From assembly GCA_003158755.1 (NCBI GenBank), contig PMLF01000306.1, positions 1-11,146 on the forward strand: a DNA stretch of 11,146 nt. Direction: 5' to 3'. Source of the stretch: Elusimicrobiota bacterium (GTDB lineage Bacteria > Elusimicrobiota > Elusimicrobia > FEN-1173). Position 1 is the first letter of the stretch. The number at the start of each line of letters is the position of its first letter. Shown one piece after another: positions 8,698-11,146 of the stretch. The notes under the pieces are model-generated. The model was not told the origin of the DNA. It ran no database searches and was given only the letters and a program-made list of their open reading frames with translations. The translations under genes and the position numbers were made by a program.

Positions 8698-10524
8698 TCA
8701 TTCCACCGTTACGCTTTTCGCCAAGTTCCGCGGTTGATCGACGTCGCATTTGCGGAGGCTGGCCGCGTGATAAGCCAGGAGTTGGAGGGGAATAATCGTC
8801 AGGAAGGGGGACAAATATTCATTCGTCGAGGGCACGTGGAGGAGGAAGGCGGCCTTCGCTTTAACTTCGTCGTCGCCTTCGTTGGCGACCGCGATCACCT
8901 GGCCGCCCCGCGCTCGGACCTCCTCAATGTTGGAGAGCATCTTGGCGCGGACCGAGGACCGGGGGACGATGGCGACGACGGGCATCTGGCTGTCGACCAG
9001 GGCCAGGGGGCCGTGTTTCATTTCCCCGGCGGGGTACCCTTCGGCATGGATGTACGATATTTCTTTGAGCTTCAAGGCGCCTTCCAAGGCCACGGGGTAG
9101 CTCACGTGTCGTCCCAAAAAGAGGAAGTCCGACTTCTTATACACCGCGCGGGCCACCTCTTCGATGTCGGCGGACTTGTCCAGGATTTGTTGGATTAAAT
9201 CGGGGATACGGACGAGTTCCTGGAGGAGGGGCGTCGACTCGGAGTCCGAGAGGACCCCGCGGGTCTGGGCCAGGTAAATGGTGAAAAGGAAGAGGGCCGT
9301 CAGTTGCCCCATGAAGGCCTTGGTGGAAGCCACCCCGATTTCGGGGCCGCAATGAGTCAAAAGCGTGTGGGCGGCGTCTCGGGTGGCGGTGGATCCGACG
9401 ACGTTGCACAGCGCCATGGTGGAAAGGCCCTTCGCCTTCGAGTTCCGAAGGGCCGCCAGTGTGTCGGCGGTTTCCCCGGACTGGGTGATGGCCACCACGA
9501 GCGTGCCGGCCTCCTTGTCGGACCGGTTATATCGGAATTCGCTGGCGATCTCCACGTCGCAGGGAATGTGGGCGATTTCTTCCAGCCAATAACGGGCCAC
9601 CAACCCCGCGTGGTAGGACGTGCCGCAACCCGTCAGGCAGATCCTTTTCAAGGTCCGCGCGGTTTCCAGGGGGAGGGAGTCCTCCAGGCGGACGCGCCGA
9701 TCGGACTCGCCGATCCGTCCGCGGACGGTGTTCTGGACCGTCTCTCCCTGTTCGTATATTTCCTTGAGCATGTAATGGGGGTGGCCGCCTTTCTCCGACG
9801 TCTTGGCGTCCCAATGGATCCTCTGCGGCTTCCTTAGGACGCGCAAGCCGTTGGCGCCGTAGATCCGGGCTTCGCCGCTGGAGACATCGGCGATGTCCCC
9901 GTCTTCCAGGAACACGGCTTCCCGCGTCCGTTGCAGGATGGCGGAGACGTCGGAGGCGATGAACATTTCTTGGTTCCCGATCCCCAGCACCAGGGGCGAG
10001 TCCTTTCGGGCCGCGATGAGGTGATGGCGTTCGTCGGTGGAAAGGACCCCGACCGCGTAGGAGCCTTCCACCCGGGCCAGGGCCTTCCGGACGGCCTTCA
10101 GCAAATCCCCCTCGTAAGCCTCCTCGATAGCGTGGGCCAACACTTCCGTGTCCGTCTGGGATTTGAAGACGTGGCCGCGGCTCATCAGGTCGCGCCGGAG
10201 TTTGTCGTGGTTTTCAACGATGCCGTTGTGGACGACGAAGATCTTGTTGTCGCAGCAGGCGTGGGGGTGGGCGTTCTCGATCGACGGGACGCCGTGGGTG
10301 GCCCAGCGCGTGTGCCCGATCCCCATGGTGCCGTGGGCGGGTTCCCTTTTCAACAACTCTTCCAAAACGGAAAGTTTCCCGTTGCTCCGGCGCAGTTCGG
10401 GGGCGCCCCCGTTCAATACGGCTACGCCGGCCGAATCATATCCCCGGTATTCCAAACGTCTCAGTCCTTCCAGCAGGATGTCCGTGGCGTTCTTTTCACC
10501 GATATAGCCGACGATTCCACACAT
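8698..10524 (-). CDS. glmS: Glutamine--fructose-6-phosphate aminotransferase (isomerising)
   Basis: Cytosolic enzyme that converts fructose-6-phosphate and glutamine into glucosamine-6-phosphate and glutamate, the first step towards UDP-GlcNAc for peptidoglycan and lipid A. At 608 residues it has the usual length (E. coli 609). It begins MCGIVGYIG, where Cys2 becomes the N-terminal nucleophile of the glutaminase domain (about 1-240) after Met removal, followed by RGYDSAG, GHTRWATHG and HNGIVEN. The isomerase half holds two SIS domains: the first with TGCGTSYHAG, TQSGETADT and EIGVASTKAF, the second with ALEGALKLKEISYIHAEGYPAGE and KHGPLALV. The C-terminus DQPRNLAKSVTVE is canonical and includes Lys603, the equivalent of the lysine that forms a Schiff base with the sugar. 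The ATG at 10524-10522 has a strong Shine-Dalgarno site. It is the first gene of the operon with the glucan synthase. The family assignment is not in doubt. Confidence 0.99.
   Translation of the reverse strand: MCGIVGYIGEKNATDILLEGLRRLEYRGYDSAGVAVLNGGAPELRRSNGKLSVLEELLKREPAHGTMGIGHTRWATHGVPSIENAHPHACCDNKIFVVHNGIVENHDKLRRDLMSRGHVFKSQTDTEVLAHAIEEAYEGDLLKAVRKALARVEGSYAVGVLSTDERHHLIAARKDSPLVLGIGNQEMFIASDVSAILQRTREAVFLEDGDIADVSSGEARIYGANGLRVLRKPQRIHWDAKTSEKGGHPHYMLKEIYEQGETVQNTVRGRIGESDRRVRLEDSLPLETARTLKRICLTGCGTSYHAGLVARYWLEEIAHIPCDVEIASEFRYNRSDKEAGTLVVAITQSGETADTLAALRNSKAKGLSTMALCNVVGSTATRDAAHTLLTHCGPEIGVASTKAFMGQLTALFLFTIYLAQTRGVLSDSESTPLLQELVRIPDLIQQILDKSADIEEVARAVYKKSDFLFLGRHVSYPVALEGALKLKEISYIHAEGYPAGEMKHGPLALVDSQMPVVAIVPRSSVRAKMLSNIEEVRARGGQVIAVANEGDDEVKAKAAFLLHVPSTNEYLSPFLTIIPLQLLAYHAASLRKCDVDQPRNLAKSVTVE
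8702..8707 (-). promoter_or_regulatory. Ribosome binding site of the glucan synthase, inside glmS
   Basis: On the minus strand GGTGGA ends seven bases before the GTG at 8694-8692. It sits inside the last codons of glmS and is a moderate, not perfect, Shine-Dalgarno match. An ATG at 8701-8699 overlaps the glmS stop but opens a different frame that ends after 12 codons, so it is not the start. Together with the three-base gap this suggests that ribosomes finishing glmS re-initiate on the glucan synthase (translational coupling, inferred). Confidence 0.55.
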
Positions 10525-10528
10525 GGGT

Positions 10529-10536
10529 TCACCTCT
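10529..10536 (-). promoter_or_regulatory. Shine-Dalgarno site of glmS
   Basis: The minus strand reads AGAGGTGA, seven of eight bases matching the ideal AGGAGGTGA core region. Four bases separate it from the glmS ATG (7 from the GAGG core). It supports the chosen start, which also puts Cys at position 2 as the enzyme requires. Confidence 0.8.
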
Positions 10537-10582
10537 TCCGTGCCATTTTCGTCGTACCTTTTGACGTTCAATGAAATGGAAT

Positions 10583-10606
10583 GGTTACAGACGATGTCCT
10601 GTTACC
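10583..10606. promoter_or_regulatory. Operator-like inverted repeat upstream of glmS
   Basis: GGTTACAG (10583-10590) and CTGTTACC (10599-10606) are inverted repeats matching at seven of eight positions across an 8-base spacer. The 24-bp footprint, 59 bases upstream of the glmS ATG, has the size and place of a dimeric repressor or activator site. I cannot assign it to a known regulator. It could also act as a small RNA hairpin in the glmS leader, or be chance. Confidence 0.35.
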
Positions 10607-10826
10607 TTTTTATCCGCTCCGGTGTCCCAATTAAACGCGCCCCTGCCTTATCGTGGGGAGGGGGGCTTATGGAGAGGTGGACGATGATCGGGGACGCAGC
10701 CGCGCGGGTGATTCCGTCCATTGGATGGCCGGAAATTCATCGCCGCCGGCCCGAGTCCTGTGAACGAATCGGTGAGTAAGCGAGGGAACCCTGGCGCTTC
10801 AAAAAGTTCACGCCTTGGATAAATTT

Positions 10827-10831
10827 GGAGG
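10827..10831 (+). promoter_or_regulatory. Shine-Dalgarno site of the small plus-strand gene
   Basis: GGAGG lies four bases before ATG at 10836. A TTG at 10815 in the same frame would add seven residues but has no such site before it and would place this GGAGG inside the gene, so the ATG is preferred. The spacing is slightly short but workable. Confidence 0.65.
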
Positions 10832-10835
10832 AAAG

Positions 10836-11063
10836 ATGGGGAAAGACCAACCGGAGGCGGAAATTTACTCTTGGGGGGACAAGCTGGTGCATAAGGTCGT
10901 TGGGGATATCGTGGAACGACGGATCGGAAAGGCCATGGCCATGCTCGTCGGGGCCGACCGTCTGCAGCAGGTGAGGAAGACGCTGGAAGACTCCGGATGG
11001 CGCATCCTGTCGTCTCAGCCCGCCACGAACGGTCCGGGGTTCCTCATCGAAGCCCGCCGGTAA
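10836..11063 (+). CDS. Small hypothetical protein, 75 residues
   Basis: I do not recognise this family. The protein starts MGKDQPEAEIYSWGDK and ends GFLIEARR. It has no signal peptide, no membrane segment and no cysteine, and its charge is close to neutral (about 12 Lys/Arg against 10 Asp/Glu). Residues around 12-48 look helical (LVHKVVGDIVERRIGKAMAML, then ADRLQQVRKTLEDSG). Two short strand-like stretches follow (WRILSS and GFLIEAR), separated by a Pro/Gly-containing turn, so a compact helix-helix-strand-strand fold is plausible. A good Shine-Dalgarno site, amino-acid composition typical of a soluble protein, and the absence of a gene on the opposite strand support it as real. It is transcribed away from glmS, so it is not part of that operon. 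The stop is TAA, and the next gene, if any, lies beyond the window. Function unknown. Confidence 0.7.
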   Translation: MGKDQPEAEIYSWGDKLVHKVVGDIVERRIGKAMAMLVGADRLQQVRKTLEDSGWRILSSQPATNGPGFLIEARR

Positions 11064-11122
11064 TTAGTCCAGACGGTGAAGCCAGTGCCCCCCCAAAAGA
11101 TCAGGTAAAGCAGTGCCTTTTG

Positions 11123-11146
11123 TCCTCCCCCTTTGAAAAAGGGGGA
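11123..11146 (+). repeat. Partial copy of the terminal palindromic repeat
   Basis: The last 24 bases are identical to the reverse complement of 67-90, including the 8-bp hairpin CCCCCTTT-GAA-AAAGGGGG (11127-11145). The element is cut by the window end, so its second arm, if present, is not visible. It lies 59 bases after the stop of the small plus-strand gene and would form a 3' hairpin for that transcript, though a T-run cannot be judged because the sequence stops. Confidence 0.85.

Larger units (their letters stand above)
10525..10835. other. Divergent intergenic region between glmS and the small plus-strand gene
   Basis: About 310 bases that must hold promoters for both directions. It contains the Shine-Dalgarno sites at each edge, an operator-like inverted repeat (10583-10606), and a GGCCGG/CCGGCC hairpin (10727-10732 with 10746-10751, 13-base loop). 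It is less GC-rich next to glmS (10541-10615) than elsewhere, as promoter DNA often is. I find no clean -35/-10 pair: TTGACG at 10561 (+) has only a poor -10 at the right distance, and the minus strand has AT-rich GATAAAAAGG near 10606-10615 without a good -35. No tRNA, riboswitch or other RNA gene was recognised. A 36-codon ORF at 10669-10779 (+) is possible but unsupported. Confidence 0.6.

Noticed and set aside
8698..8700. TGA between glmS and the glucan synthase read as selenocysteine or otherwise recoded
   Set aside because: GlmS ends with its canonical C-terminus exactly at this stop, the next gene has its own GTG and a Shine-Dalgarno-like site, and I see no SECIS-like hairpin right after the TGA.
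10561..10589. Sigma-70 promoter on the plus strand starting with TTGACG
   Set aside because: At 17 bases spacing the -10 position reads GTTACA, matching only two of six consensus bases, and the start would be about 240 bases from the small gene.
10525..10814. A glmS ribozyme in the glmS leader, suggested by GAAGCGCCAGGG on the minus strand near 10788-10799
   Set aside because: The AGCGCCAG start resembles the ribozyme cleavage site, but the conserved core that should follow (GACGAGG and the UUUAUCGA-like block) is missing and it lies about 270 bases from the start codon. A covariance-model search with the glmS ribozyme family (Rfam RF00234) would settle it; a significant hit would reverse this.
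1..11146. Circular replicon, because both ends carry the same repeat
   Set aside because: The end sequences are related but not an identical terminal overlap (the first element begins with six C and differs after the hairpin), and there are no replication or mobilisation genes.

Overview
The window is GC-rich bacterial DNA, about 11.1 kb, dominated by one two-gene operon on the minus strand. Reading in the direction of transcription, glmS (glucosamine-6-phosphate synthase, 608 residues) comes first. A 2859-residue protein with the full architecture of cyclic beta-1,2-glucan synthases (NdvB/ChvB/Cgs) follows after only three bases. On the plus strand, divergent from glmS, lies one small gene for an unrecognised 75-residue protein. 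The outermost bases at both ends belong to a GC-rich palindromic repeat built on a CCCCCTTT/AAAGGGGG hairpin.

Layout: 1-87 is a nearly perfect 33-bp inverted repeat (REPIN- or MITE-like). 115-8694 (-) is the cyclic glucan synthase. 8698-10524 (-) is glmS. 10525-10835 is the divergent intergenic region, with a good Shine-Dalgarno site at each edge and an operator-like inverted repeat. 10836-11063 (+) is the small hypothetical gene. 11064-11122 is a short gap, and 11123-11146 is a truncated copy of the same repeat, matching the first element for 24 bases. Both ends therefore lie inside one repeat family, which is how a short-read metagenomic contig typically breaks.

Biology: GlmS commits fructose-6-phosphate to amino sugars (UDP-GlcNAc, peptidoglycan, lipid A). 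The glucan synthase polymerises UDP-glucose in the inner membrane, cyclises the chain, and trims it by phosphorolysis. Both draw on the hexose-phosphate pool and serve the cell envelope. The exporter (ChvA/NdvA) that accompanies such synthases in Alphaproteobacteria is not in the window. The architecture points to a Gram-negative (diderm) bacterium. GC-rich codon use and the repeat family suggest an environmental, probably uncultivated lineage, but the sequence alone does not fix the phylum.

I found no convincing new biological system. The points most worth a second look are the tight, same-frame glmS-glucan synthase junction, the palindromic repeat at both ends, the operator-like inverted repeat upstream of glmS, and the orphan 75-residue protein.
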